Assembly (NCBI RefSeq): GCF_963678635.1
Contig: NC_087062.1
Span: 77,253,200 to 77,317,199 of the forward strand
Length of the DNA stretch: 64,000 nucleotides
From: Symsagittifera roscoffensis
Lineage: Eukaryota > Xenacoelomorpha > Acoela > Convolutidae
Direction of reading: 5' to 3'
Position numbers and translations under genes: made by a program
Part shown: piece after piece, positions 32,768 through 43,094 of the stretch
Position numbering within the stretch: position 1 is the first letter of the stretch
Layout of the letters: each line of letters starts with the position of its first letter
The notes under the pieces: model-generated
The model's database searches: none
What the model was told of the DNA's origin: nothing
What the model saw: only the letters and a program-made list of their open reading frames with translations

Positions 32768-35700
32768 AGAAAGTCCAGATGATGATGAAATCTTTCCTTT
32801 TATAGTAGATGCAACCACTGATAGAGGACAGCATATATTTTGCAAAAATTTACTATTAAATTTATTTGAACCCGGAATCAGTCCATGTAAAACAGAGTTC
32901 CCCGATGTAAAAATCAAAAGACAAATCATAGATCACTATCTAAAAGATATATGCAACATAACACAACAGTATGGAATCTACTCTATAGAATTCATTTCCC
33001 CAAACCATAATAATAGAACATATACTATTCAAACAGACGATCTTGATTTAGAATTTTCAAAAGTTTTTTCAGAATATATAAAAAGCATCCAATATCATAA
33101 CTCACAAAGAGCAAACTCCATATTCACCAATGAAGTTTTCGCAATAATATATAGTTATATTTCGATATTAGAAAACGAAATCCCAATAACAAATGTCTCA
33201 CCGACAGAAACATCTAAACATTTAAGAGTACGACATGAAATCACACTACTCTCTAGTTATTTAAACATCATTAAAGAAAATTTCACGAAAGACGACGTTT
33301 CACAACATACAAAACACGATCTACAAAAAATTTTGGCATGGTTCATAATAGATTATTTCACACACAATATTGATTTAATTGCACAAGCAAGAAAAAATTT
33401 TAGACCCCAAAATTCGAACGATGATACCGCTATCACAGAACAATCAGATTATGTTTGGGACCCCGAATGGTCTCATCCCGCATTTATAAGCTTTCCACAA
33501 TCAATCTCAAGTCAAGCAATAGGTACAATATCTTACATAAGAGATTATGTAAGAGTAATACCATTAACAATTGATGCGACACCATTAAACTATAATACAT
33601 TTTTACCCGATACACAAAATAATAGTTTAAACTCTACAGTTATACACAATGAAAACCTCAATGGAACTAGGAATCTTACTCAACAAGATATCCAGACACC
33701 ATCACACTTCATAAATGAAGAAATTGTACACACAACAACTACACAACAAAGTATTTCACCAATACGCCCAAATTTAACAACACCAAGAAATACAAATCCT
33801 TCACAAACACAGGTAACCTTACAATCAACCGTTAAACCTTCGGTTGCCCCAAAATATTCACATATGGATTACCAAACATATAGACCCATGACAATACCAT
33901 CAAAAACACACAAAACATTCACTAGAAACAACTTTGCAGACCATAATTATAATTATACACATCCGTCAAAAACAAATTATCAACCACAAAGAAATTTTAA
34001 TCAATATACAAAACCTCGAAACTGGGATAACCCAACGGCCCAATATAATTCCAAAAATTTTCAACCAAATCCTCCACAGGATCGCAGTGAAAATTACCCA
34101 TTTTTTCAACAAAATAAAAATAAAAAACAAACATCTTATCAAATGGATTATTTATCCTCAGGTGATGATTTTTTACAACCAGATATATTTGCACCAAATA
34201 CTCAAGAATATCGTAGACAAGGAATACAGAGAACACGTACAAATCATAGAAATTTTTCTCCACAACCAATAGATGCACAACATCAACAACCAATTCAACA
34301 ACAAAATCTAATTAATACACAATCTTTTCAACCAATTCAACAACAAAATCCAATGACTGCACACTCGTATCAACCATCACAAATGCAAAATGAAATACCA
34401 CTCCCATATTATCTCCAACAACATGAAATAACAAGAAACCAACTTTCAAATTTTTCTCAAATGCCAAATGCAGCAGAATCATTACAAATGACAATGAATC
34501 CATACCTTATGGGTGGATCATCAATAACATCAAACAAACCTTTAATGGTTTTCACAGGAACAGACCCTGAATATTCTGTAGAAGATTATTTAAATGCAGT
34601 AACAGCAAACCTGATTTTAAATATTGGACCTGAACCAATAAATACGCCACTACATCAAAATTGGATACATCGACGCACAGCGTTAATACAAACAACCTTA
34701 GATGGCGCAGCCCAAAAATGGTTTTCAGTACTACCTCTAGAAATAAAATCAAACTGGAAAAGGTTTACACAGGAATTTTCAAAAATGTTTGACTCCGAAA
34801 GAAACAAACAACAACAAAGAGTTTTATGTAATGAAATTCGCAGATTACCAAACGAAACCATCAAGCAAATAGCAGTACGAATCGACACACTAGTTCGAAA
34901 AGCATATTCATTAAATACACATGACTATAAAAACACAAAGATGACAGAAATCTTAATGATGACCTTAACACCACAATTAAGGAAAATAGCAATAAAAAAG
35001 AGAGCATCCCATCCTTCTTCAATTCGAGAACCCGATTTAGATTTTCGAAAACTAGTAGACAAATTAGAACAAGCAGAAATCACGATGAAACTAGAAGAAA
35101 CGGAAAATCTGAAATTACAATACGTTAATAGAATTGAAACGACTCCCACTAATATTAATAATATACAGGAATCAGAGACAGACCTCGTTGAAAAAATCAC
35201 TGAAATACTCAATATTTACGAAAAGAACCCGAACTTTAAAGGCAAACCATCTTTCAAAAAATGGTGTAATTATTGCCGACGATACGGACATAGTATTTCC
35301 GAATGTAGACAAAAACAGCAAGACAATCAAAATAAACCTCAAAAATATAAAGAACCAAATAAATCATTCTATCAATACATGAAAAAAGATCAAAATCTAC
35401 CGAACAAAACAGTCCACAGCAACAACAGTTCAGGAAAACCACTCCCGAACAATACAAATTATACAAGAAATCAATCACCATATAACTCAAGTTATAGAGG
35501 AAGATCACCAGAGAGAAGAAACACGAATAATTCATCACAAAATCACTACAATAGACCAAATAGTAGAAGTAACTACTCCAGATCAAATTCAAATACACAA
35601 CGATTTGTTTCTAGATCTAATTCCCAATCAAGAAATAACTACTATCCAAACAACCAATCACGAAATTCATCATACAATAGGAATAGAAACTACTCCTATA

Positions 35701-38700
35701 ATCGAAATAGAAGTTATTCAAACAACCGAAACCAGAATTACCCGAACAATCGATCAAGGAATAACTCATATAATAGATCGAATTATAACAGACCAAACAA
35801 TAATTACCAAAACAGATCGCGAAATAATTCACAAAATCGACACTCAAGTTATAATAATCGTTATAGAAATTATTCCCAATCACCACACCGGAATAATAAT
35901 AACTATAATAATTCTAATAATCGCCACAGAAGTAGTACACCTAAACATCAAAGACAAATCAATCAAGTACAGTCTAATCCAGAAACAACATCAGACCCTC
36001 CAGGTATTGATGACACAGTAACTGATACGTTACAACTCAATCAAATAAACTGTACATCATCAGATTCAGAAAGTGATACTGAAAACACTCTTTCTATCAA
36101 TATGATAAAAGTCGAAAATGACTATGAATCTGTCATATATGAACAACCCTTTCCATCACACATATATGAAAATCAATCAGAATTTCTTCAAAATTATTAC
36201 ACTACACCCATAAATTCCACACCAACGACGCAAGAAACAAACGAGATTAACACTACAGATCAAACCAATAAAAATACCAAAACAAAATGCTTGAATACAA
36301 ACCACATTTATCAAAATATACAAAAAGAACAACCCAAAGAAAAAATTTGGACAATACCATTTCTCTTAGAAAGCCCAAGAAACAAAGAATTTCAACCACC
36401 AGACCTTGAAATAGATTTTTTAATTGATTCAGGAGCAGAATCAAACATAATAAACATCCCCACATGGAATGAAATAAAAACCTTACACCCAAAGCTAACA
36501 CCTCTTGAAACCTCCAGCAAACTAGCAACAGCACAAGGATCAACATTGATAAACTACGGAAAAATCCAATTATTTCTCCTCCCCACCAGAACAATGGAAC
36601 AAAGCAAAATTTTAAATAAGCCATTTAAACAAATATTCCATATCACTGACATTAAGTATAATATCATCGGAATACCATTTATTTCGAAGTATATACCAAC
36701 AATTAACATACTAAATAGTAAAATATTAATCAAAGATAAATATACAAAAACAAAAGAAACATCCTTAACATTTTTTCAAAGATTAAATAAACAACCACCA
36801 TTCTTTTCAAAATTCTACCCGATATTTAACCAACAAAGAAAACACTTGAAACCACTATCAGGAAATATCTATAATTTTTCAATCAAACAAGTTCACCAAT
36901 ATGATAAAGAACAAAACAAACAAAAATTTTATATGTCAGAATTTGAATTCAAACCTATTCACAAATTTTTCAAAATCACAATCTCATCCATAAAATATTT
37001 GAAAAATTCGAATTCCGATATCATTTCCTTACATGTCTATAACAACACACCTTACCAAGTAACATTACCTTTAGGACTTTTAGGATATTGTGAAACCAAC
37101 GCTACAATATCACCAATACACGAAAAAGCCTATCGCGTAAATAATATACTCCAATTACTAGATATTTGCCAATCTACAATTCTTAATGAAGAATTATCTA
37201 TAAATAATATAATAAGTAACGAAAACAGAAATACGGATTATTTCACAAAAACTCCATATTTCAAACCTACATTCAACATAAGTAACTACACAGAGGACCA
37301 ACAAAAATTTTTAACAATGTTTAATTTCCAACATTCACAAATAACACAAGACGAATTCGAAAAATTAGCCAAACAGCTAATTAAATATTCATCAGTCTAT
37401 GCAACATCAAAATTCGATGTTGGGAAAATCAGTTCATCACTACATCTCCCGTTAAAACCAGACGCAGTTTTCAAAAAACAAAGAGCAAGTAAAGTACCAA
37501 TTCACTTACATGATAAAGTAAACAGATTACTTGATATTTTAGAACAATACAACATTATATCACCAGTTAATAAAGAAGAACAACCAAAAGGCAACACATT
37601 TATCAACCCCGTTATCATTCTAGCTAAAGGAGAATCATTAAAAATTGTTCTCGATGCTAGATACCTCAATTCACTTATAGATGAATCAAAATGTAATTGG
37701 CCCATTGAACCAATACAAGTTATTTTAACAAAAATAAACGGCAAATACTTTACAACCGCCGATATGAATAGTGCATACAATCAAATGCCACTAGATGAAC
37801 AATCACGACGTTTAACACAATTTGTTATCGGAAACCAACAATATGAATTCAACCGCTTATTCTATGGAATATCCATAGGACCAGCAGCATTTTCAGCTTT
37901 TATGAGCAAAATTTTTAGACCACTGATACTCAAGAAAAACGCAATCACCTATTTAGACGATGTTTTTATGCAATCACAAACAAAAGACGAGATGTTCAAT
38001 GTTCTAGAAAAATATCACCAAATACTTCAGAACGAAAATCTGAAGGCCGCCCCCGATAAATCACACTTCTTTTTGACAAGAGTTAAATTCTTAGGACATA
38101 ATATAGAAAGAAAAACAATCACTCCATTGAAATCACGCATTGACGCTATTCAAAAACTTCAACCACCAACAAATAAAAAGAAAATCCAAGAATTTCTTGG
38201 AATGTTAAACTTTTTAAGTAAATATGTTTATAAAATGCAATTATATCTACGACCATTTTATAACATCCTTAGACAACAAAATAATTTTGAATGGAACACA
38301 GAACATCAAACACGATTTGAAGAAGTAAAGAAACTTTTAACTGAACAAATTTCAAACACAATTCCAGATTCAAATCAACCATTTTATGCAATGTGCGATG
38401 CTTCGAACTTTGGCATCGGTGCAGCACTATTACAATCACATAATGGTACAAATAAAATGAACCTCATATCAGCAAATTCTCGATTATTCACTCAAGCAGA
38501 GCTACGACTCTCAACTCTAATGAGAGAGTGCACAGCCATAATATATACACTGACAGAATATGAATTTCTGATACTTGGATCAAAACATCCCACAGTTCTA
38601 TTCACAGATCATAAACCAATCATCTTTCTTTTTACACAAAAGTCTAATCCAAACCACCGAGTTTACAGATTTCAACTAATTCTAATGAAATTTCCAAACT

Positions 38701-39044
38701 TACATATAGTTTGGACTGCAGGAAAAAATCTTGCATTACCAGATACCTTAAGTCGAAATACACCACCTGAATTACTTACACGAAAAACAACAGTTGAAAT
38801 ACCCAAAAACATAAAATTCTACCTTGCAGGAAACGAAACATCACCCCGATTGGAATGCAAATATGCAGTAAAAACTGATATTGAACAATCACAAATAAAT
38901 AATTTACAACATTTCCCACTTTATTTAGATTGTCAAAATAATCATTATGAAGTTGATCTACTAGGAACATCAACTTTCAAACCAATCCCATATTCTCAAT
39001 GGATAAAAAACAACACCCGCCTAAAAAAGACCATTTTCCACTAA
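32742..39044 (+). CDS. Gag-protease-RT-RNase H polyprotein
   Basis: An uninterrupted frame of 2100 codons from ATG 32742. Residues 1-590 are N-terminal gag, ending in a Gln/Asn/Pro-rich part. Residues 600-790 are a capsid-like retrotransposon gag domain (EDYLNAV, AAQKWFSVLP, RLPNETIKQIA). A zinc knuckle follows with Cys842, Cys845, His850 and Cys855 (C-x2-C-x4-H-x4-C). Residues 880-1080 are Asn/Arg/Ser/Tyr-rich low complexity. The retropepsin has DSGA with Asp1229. RT has Asp1674 (TADMNSAYNQMP) and YLDD at 1737-1740. RNase H has Asp1886, Glu1929 and Asp1956. Gag and pol share one frame, as in some Metaviridae, so protease release must follow translation. Integrase is in the -1 frame downstream. 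Confidence 0.95.
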   Translation: MSSTHTPGEESPDDDEIFPFIVDATTDRGQHIFCKNLLLNLFEPGISPCKTEFPDVKIKRQIIDHYLKDICNITQQYGIYSIEFISPNHNNRTYTIQTDDLDLEFSKVFSEYIKSIQYHNSQRANSIFTNEVFAIIYSYISILENEIPITNVSPTETSKHLRVRHEITLLSSYLNIIKENFTKDDVSQHTKHDLQKILAWFIIDYFTHNIDLIAQARKNFRPQNSNDDTAITEQSDYVWDPEWSHPAFISFPQSISSQAIGTISYIRDYVRVIPLTIDATPLNYNTFLPDTQNNSLNSTVIHNENLNGTRNLTQQDIQTPSHFINEEIVHTTTTQQSISPIRPNLTTPRNTNPSQTQVTLQSTVKPSVAPKYSHMDYQTYRPMTIPSKTHKTFTRNNFADHNYNYTHPSKTNYQPQRNFNQYTKPRNWDNPTAQYNSKNFQPNPPQDRSENYPFFQQNKNKKQTSYQMDYLSSGDDFLQPDIFAPNTQEYRRQGIQRTRTNHRNFSPQPIDAQHQQPIQQQNLINTQSFQPIQQQNPMTAHSYQPSQMQNEIPLPYYLQQHEITRNQLSNFSQMPNAAESLQMTMNPYLMGGSSITSNKPLMVFTGTDPEYSVEDYLNAVTANLILNIGPEPINTPLHQNWIHRRTALIQTTLDGAAQKWFSVLPLEIKSNWKRFTQEFSKMFDSERNKQQQRVLCNEIRRLPNETIKQIAVRIDTLVRKAYSLNTHDYKNTKMTEILMMTLTPQLRKIAIKKRASHPSSIREPDLDFRKLVDKLEQAEITMKLEETENLKLQYVNRIETTPTNINNIQESETDLVEKITEILNIYEKNPNFKGKPSFKKWCNYCRRYGHSISECRQKQQDNQNKPQKYKEPNKSFYQYMKKDQNLPNKTVHSNNSSGKPLPNNTNYTRNQSPYNSSYRGRSPERRNTNNSSQNHYNRPNSRSNYSRSNSNTQRFVSRSNSQSRNNYYPNNQSRNSSYNRNRNYSYNRNRSYSNNRNQNYPNNRSRNNSYNRSNYNRPNNNYQNRSRNNSQNRHSSYNNRYRNYSQSPHRNNNNYNNSNNRHRSSTPKHQRQINQVQSNPETTSDPPGIDDTVTDTLQLNQINCTSSDSESDTENTLSINMIKVENDYESVIYEQPFPSHIYENQSEFLQNYYTTPINSTPTTQETNEINTTDQTNKNTKTKCLNTNHIYQNIQKEQPKEKIWTIPFLLESPRNKEFQPPDLEIDFLIDSGAESNIINIPTWNEIKTLHPKLTPLETSSKLATAQGSTLINYGKIQLFLLPTRTMEQSKILNKPFKQIFHITDIKYNIIGIPFISKYIPTINILNSKILIKDKYTKTKETSLTFFQRLNKQPPFFSKFYPIFNQQRKHLKPLSGNIYNFSIKQVHQYDKEQNKQKFYMSEFEFKPIHKFFKITISSIKYLKNSNSDIISLHVYNNTPYQVTLPLGLLGYCETNATISPIHEKAYRVNNILQLLDICQSTILNEELSINNIISNENRNTDYFTKTPYFKPTFNISNYTEDQQKFLTMFNFQHSQITQDEFEKLAKQLIKYSSVYATSKFDVGKISSSLHLPLKPDAVFKKQRASKVPIHLHDKVNRLLDILEQYNIISPVNKEEQPKGNTFINPVIILAKGESLKIVLDARYLNSLIDESKCNWPIEPIQVILTKINGKYFTTADMNSAYNQMPLDEQSRRLTQFVIGNQQYEFNRLFYGISIGPAAFSAFMSKIFRPLILKKNAITYLDDVFMQSQTKDEMFNVLEKYHQILQNENLKAAPDKSHFFLTRVKFLGHNIERKTITPLKSRIDAIQKLQPPTNKKKIQEFLGMLNFLSKYVYKMQLYLRPFYNILRQQNNFEWNTEHQTRFEEVKKLLTEQISNTIPDSNQPFYAMCDASNFGIGAALLQSHNGTNKMNLISANSRLFTQAELRLSTLMRECTAIIYTLTEYEFLILGSKHPTVLFTDHKPIIFLFTQKSNPNHRVYRFQLILMKFPNLHIVWTAGKNLALPDTLSRNTPPELLTRKTTVEIPKNIKFYLAGNETSPRLECKYAVKTDIEQSQINNLQHFPLYLDCQNNHYEVDLLGTSTFKPIPYSQWIKNNTRLKKTIFH

Positions 39045-40939
39045 TTGAAAAAGAAGATTTAACTGATAAAATAAATTTATCAGGACCACAAACAAATGAT
39101 TCAAAATACACAATAAATCAAGTTTTTGACCTCCACGACCCACTTGATACAATACCCTTATCTAAATTAGAAATCGAAAACATTTTTCTCCCCCCAACAG
39201 AAATAATTACAATTTCAACACTGAAACAATATCAAAACCTTGACCCAGTAATTCGACAACTGAAATCATGGCACAAATATAAAACTAAACCTATCAAAGC
39301 AGATTCAACCATTCTAGGAAACAAAACACTCCTCCGATACTTTCGCAAATTTAACAACACAACAATTAACGAAAATACAGACCTTTTAGAGTATAACCTG
39401 AATGAATCTACAGTTCCATGTCTCCCTTTAAGTATGATTCTTATAGCTTTTAATATTTCACATACACAAAATATTAAAGGACACTCTGGATCAGAAAAAA
39501 CATATTCAAATTTTATACAAAACTTTTATTTCCCAAATGCACCAATTTGGATAAAAGTACTATGCAATGATTGTATAGTATGTCAATTAAATAAACCTTA
39601 CCCAAATCAAAAACAAATAGCACAAAAACAAGATTTTAAAGGACAAAGCTTGTACTTTAACCATCGTATCTCATTTGATACCAAAGGACCAATTTCACCC
39701 TCATCCGAAGGAAACTCCTACATTATGGTAATTGTTGACGCATTTACACATTATGTAGCACTTAACCCAGTACCACATTGTAACGCTTATTACGCTTACA
39801 CAACACTCTATGAACACTGGATAGCAAAATTCGGACTACCAGAAATTTTAGTTACAGACAACGGTACAGAATTCATAAATAATGAAATTATCACACTATG
39901 TCATTTATATAACATTAAACACAAACCACGTACATCTCATGCACCTTGGACAAACGGCTTAGTCGAAGGTATGAACCGTTCATTACAAGAATATCTTAGA
40001 TGTATCATCAACGGAAATGATACAAAATATACCGAATGGTCAGCAGATGTAAAATTATTTCCCTTAGCATATAATTCACAAATAACGACAACTTTAGGAA
40101 TGTCACCATACGAAATGGTTTTTAACCAAAAGCCACGCAAACCAATAATGTTTACAGCAAATTCTCATAAAAACGCACAAGGTTATTGTCAACCAAATAA
40201 AGACTCAATTTGTTATAACCTACCTTTACATACACACGATGAAGATCATTTTCATCACCCACAAATTCTTAAACTAGCCTCCGGTACACACACCGAATGG
40301 ATTCTAAATAGAGATAAAAAACACAATGAAATTTATCAAAAAATAACAAAAAAGTTATTACAAAGACAAAACATTAATGAACAAATCAATTCACGTTTTA
40401 CACCAGCCTCCGATTTAAAAATTGGAACATTTGTTTTAATACCTAATTTTAATACTCAAAAAGGAATTTCTAAAAAATTACAACCCCTTCGAAAAGGACC
40501 ATACCAAATAATTGCAAAACCCACTGATGTCACATATAAAATTACCGACTCAAACAAAAAAGAAATCGTTCAACATCGAAACAACCTATTACCTTATTAC
40601 CCAAAAGAATACGCACTCCGCGAATTAACTCAATTATATTCTTTCACAGGATTAAAAATCATTCAAAATGAACCACATCTAAAAAACACAGAACAAAATG
40701 ATAACCCCACCGAAAATCAAAACACAAAACCAACCGCCACCAAAAACAATACACAAAACCATAAAGAATCTCCAAAACAAAGAAAAAATAGAAAAATGAC
40801 CGAACAAATAATACCCCAAGAACAAATCGACAAATCAGAAAATAGAAAAACAACAAGACTCCGAAATCAACCACGTAAAAACTATAAAATTTTCATCCCC
40901 CAATCTAAAATTTTAAAGAAAGTGGAATTTCAAAAGTAA
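38999..40939 (+). CDS. Integrase
   Basis: 646 codons from ATG 38999, overlapping the RT frame by 46 bases in -1. The N-terminal zinc-binding module has a His pair (HTQNIKGH) and CNDCIVC. The DDE core has Asp227 (FDTKGPI), Asp287 (TDNGTEF) and Glu323 (TNGLVEGMNR), spacing D-x59-D-x35-E. A GPY-type module (LRKGPYQI) lies near residue 500, followed by a Lys/Asn-rich tail with no chromodomain visible. It would insert the cDNA. Most likely it is made as a Gag-Pol extension by -1 frameshifting; internal initiation at the ATG is the alternative. Confidence 0.93.
   Translation: MDKKQHPPKKDHFPLIEKEDLTDKINLSGPQTNDSKYTINQVFDLHDPLDTIPLSKLEIENIFLPPTEIITISTLKQYQNLDPVIRQLKSWHKYKTKPIKADSTILGNKTLLRYFRKFNNTTINENTDLLEYNLNESTVPCLPLSMILIAFNISHTQNIKGHSGSEKTYSNFIQNFYFPNAPIWIKVLCNDCIVCQLNKPYPNQKQIAQKQDFKGQSLYFNHRISFDTKGPISPSSEGNSYIMVIVDAFTHYVALNPVPHCNAYYAYTTLYEHWIAKFGLPEILVTDNGTEFINNEIITLCHLYNIKHKPRTSHAPWTNGLVEGMNRSLQEYLRCIINGNDTKYTEWSADVKLFPLAYNSQITTTLGMSPYEMVFNQKPRKPIMFTANSHKNAQGYCQPNKDSICYNLPLHTHDEDHFHHPQILKLASGTHTEWILNRDKKHNEIYQKITKKLLQRQNINEQINSRFTPASDLKIGTFVLIPNFNTQKGISKKLQPLRKGPYQIIAKPTDVTYKITDSNKKEIVQHRNNLLPYYPKEYALRELTQLYSFTGLKIIQNEPHLKNTEQNDNPTENQNTKPTATKNNTQNHKESPKQRKNRKMTEQIIPQEQIDKSENRKTTRLRNQPRKNYKIFIPQSKILKKVEFQK
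39005..39029 (+). promoter_or_regulatory. Programmed -1 ribosomal frameshift site (two slippery heptamers)
   Basis: A_AAA_AAC at 39005-39011 is in exact register with the RT frame (codons ATA AAA AAC). Eighteen bases further, A_AAA_AAG at 39023-39029 is also in register. Both lie in the 46-base overlap just before the RT stop at 39042-39044, and a -1 shift enters the integrase frame. The first heptamer is a canonical retroviral slippery sequence. A downstream stimulatory structure was not established by eye. Confidence 0.75.
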
Positions 40940-41536
40940 TTTTAACATTTGCATCACTATCTTGAAACCTTCAAATCATTTTTCATTTACATTTTTCAAA
41001 ATAACATGCTGAAAAGTACGCAATAATTTTAGTTCAAAATAGACCAATAGGATTCATCCAATCCGTCACTTTCTCTAACTCAAACTAAGACCAATTAGAC
41101 GAATCATATAGAACTCCAGGCACATCTATAACTATAACTTTACGACCTCCAGGTCAAAAATAAGCAAACCACTCCAACTTGACAACTAAAATAAATATCA
41201 CCATAATACCGTACCCCTCCCTTATCTAATAACCCAAAGATCAACAATATTTCCCCAACTCAGACCACGAATACCCCCAAAGCAAATTTGTTAACTTAGC
41301 CTAAAGTAACAAAATGAACATTTTAATTAGCCTAAAGTATAAAAATCTCACCATACCCCGGATCATTTGACAAACAAAAATAAAGAAAAAGACGACCTCC
41401 CAGTCACCATGAAAATTGCCCCCAACAATTTTTTACAAAACTCAACCCACTTGTCAAAAAACTAATAAATAATCCGACCACACTTGAAAATTGCCTCAAA
41501 CAGCAAAAAATATTCGACCAAGAGATCATTTCTTAA
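40940..41536 (+). other. Non-coding segment after integrase
   Basis: About 600 bases rich in A and C with frequent stops in all frames. I see no ORF. It may hold a splice acceptor for downstream subgenomic transcripts. Confidence 0.4.
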
Positions 41537-41767
41537 ATGCTCTTCTCTCAATCAGTTACTCAAATACTCATAAATCTTAAACATTTTTTTACAATACTTG
41601 AAACCTTTATAATATTTCTTTTTGATATACTTGAATCTTTTCTAATAATCCTAATCATTTTTTGTAACATTTTTTTAATTTTCTACACCATACTCGAACT
41701 ATTCCTCCATCTTTCAAAAACCCTTGATTACATCCACAGGTACGATTCATATAACTTGTCTAAATGA
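41537..41767 (+). CDS. Small hydrophobic ORF A (76 aa)
   Basis: ATG at 41537. About 45 central residues are nearly all Leu, Ile and Phe (IIFLFDILESFLIILIIFCN), with a few Glu and Asp between, then a polar C-terminus. It would span a membrane once or twice. Its stop overlaps the next ORF's start as ATGA (41764-41767). There is no homology I recognise. Confidence 0.5.
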   Translation: MLFSQSVTQILINLKHFFTILETFIIFLFDILESFLIILIIFCNIFLIFYTILELFLHLSKTLDYIHRYDSYNLSK

Positions 41768-41952
41768 TACGAACAATTTTCAGTAGAACCGATATTTTTT
41801 TATTGTTTGTAATTTTCATAACATTTTTATCATCCCTCATTTTGACAATATGTAAATGTATAAAGAAAGCAATCTTCACATTTGCCCTAGCAACAATCCT
41901 CCTAATTCTTTTTTTGGAAGAATATTATAATAAACACAAAATTTCTCACTAA
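41764..41952 (+). CDS. Small hydrophobic ORF B (62 aa)
   Basis: Starts in an ATGA overlap with ORF A. It has two hydrophobic segments, IFLLFVIFITFLSSLILTIC and a second of about 17 residues (FTFALATILLILFL), separated by a Cys/Lys turn (KCIKKA), with a charged C-terminus (EEYYNKHK). The layout is that of a double-spanning membrane miniprotein. Function unknown. A tandem pair of small membrane ORFs recalls viroporin-type genes only by size and layout. Confidence 0.5.
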   Translation: MIRTIFSRTDIFLLFVIFITFLSSLILTICKCIKKAIFTFALATILLILFLEEYYNKHKISH

Positions 41953-41960
41953 AGTAATAA

Positions 41961-43094
41961 TTCAAAAAACTATCAAAAATTGCTACCCAACAGTCACAAA
42001 GTCAGTCTTCACCGACATCATCCCAAGATAACCAAACACCACCTTCAATTACTCAAAATCCTCAAACATCTACACGAATTTCTTTTCAAGACAATCCATA
42101 CACTTTTGAAGAACGACATGCTCGTTTATCAGAACCACTAGAACCAGTTCAACGACAAGCACCTTTAAGCGAACCAACATATAACCTATACCCAACACTA
42201 CCACAAGAACTAACTAGAATAAGAAATCCTAGTCAAAACCAAAATACAGTCGAAATAAATAGACAAATTATACATCCTCGACGAAACAGAAATTTTCAAA
42301 CTCCCCGAGTTCACTTTGATATACCTCAATCCCCATCACAAAACACTCCAGAAAACACCATTGATACATTACCAGAAACCCCTACGATTCTTTCACAACG
42401 TAGCACCTCAAGCCTACCATCAGATTACTTAGGTTCAACACCAACATCTGAGCAAATACGTGAAAATCCTTTCAACCCCACAAACCAAACATCACGATTC
42501 CCATATTGGACTACACATTCATTTACACAAGGTGAACCAAATTTAGTCAATGACCCCATAGATATTTCTACGGATACAACAACATCCTCATCACTACCAG
42601 AAACATTATCACTACCATCAACACCATCAATAAGCCAGTTTTCACCACCACCCTTTAACTTAAATTTTCCAAATAATCTCGACGCCAGATATCGAGAACA
42701 ATCATCAATAAATATTCCTTTAAGACTAGATTGGAATACATTTACAGCACCCCCACCATTATTTGGACAACATCACGAAAGTAACCGCCTTCATAACTGG
42801 GCACTTAATAGATTACAATATCGCCAAGATATTCACAACGATATCCGTGATCACAATATTCAAATACTCCAACAAAACAGTTTACAATTAAAGTTTGAAA
42901 TCACAGTTAAGTTAAATAATATTACCCAACATCCCTACCCACTAAATCCACCTAACATAACAGCTCAATCACTACCACCACCGTTTATAACTACTGAAGT
43001 AATATACAAATACGACAGATATACCAAAAACACAATTGGCTACATTACATTTTATAATCCATACTCAGGATTATCATACACATGTATATTCTAA
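41961..43094 (+). CDS. 377-codon open frame without any ATG
   Basis: After TAA TAA at 41955-41960 this frame stays open to TAA 43092-43094 and contains no ATG at all. Composition is protein-like: Ser/Thr/Pro/Gln-rich for about the first 230 codons, with SQFSPPPF and TAPPPLFG. A more ordered C-terminal part has LHNWALNRLQYRQDIHND and a final aromatic stretch ending GYITFYNPYSGLSYTCIF. It overlaps the start of the env-like ORF by 13 bases. I infer entry by splicing, non-AUG initiation, or fusion to another exon; CAG and TCAG trinucleotides near 41990-42005 could be acceptors. No known domain is recognised. Confidence 0.65.
   Translation, partial: FKKLSKIATQQSQSQSSPTSSQDNQTPPSITQNPQTSTRISFQDNPYTFEERHARLSEPLEPVQRQAPLSEPTYNLYPTLPQELTRIRNPSQNQNTVEINRQIIHPRRNRNFQTPRVHFDIPQSPSQNTPENTIDTLPETPTILSQRSTSSLPSDYLGSTPTSEQIRENPFNPTNQTSRFPYWTTHSFTQGEPNLVNDPIDISTDTTTSSSLPETLSLPSTPSISQFSPPPFNLNFPNNLDARYREQSSINIPLRLDWNTFTAPPPLFGQHHESNRLHNWALNRLQYRQDIHNDIRDHNIQILQQNSLQLKFEITVKLNNITQHPYPLNPPNITAQSLPPPFITTEVIYKYDRYTKNTIGYITFYNPYSGLSYTCIF

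Noticed and set aside
35605..36021. 138-codon plus-strand ORF and similar long ORFs within gag-pol, both strands
   Set aside because: They are frame shadows of the low-complexity Asn/Arg-rich gag sequence; the 2100-codon frame explains the region.
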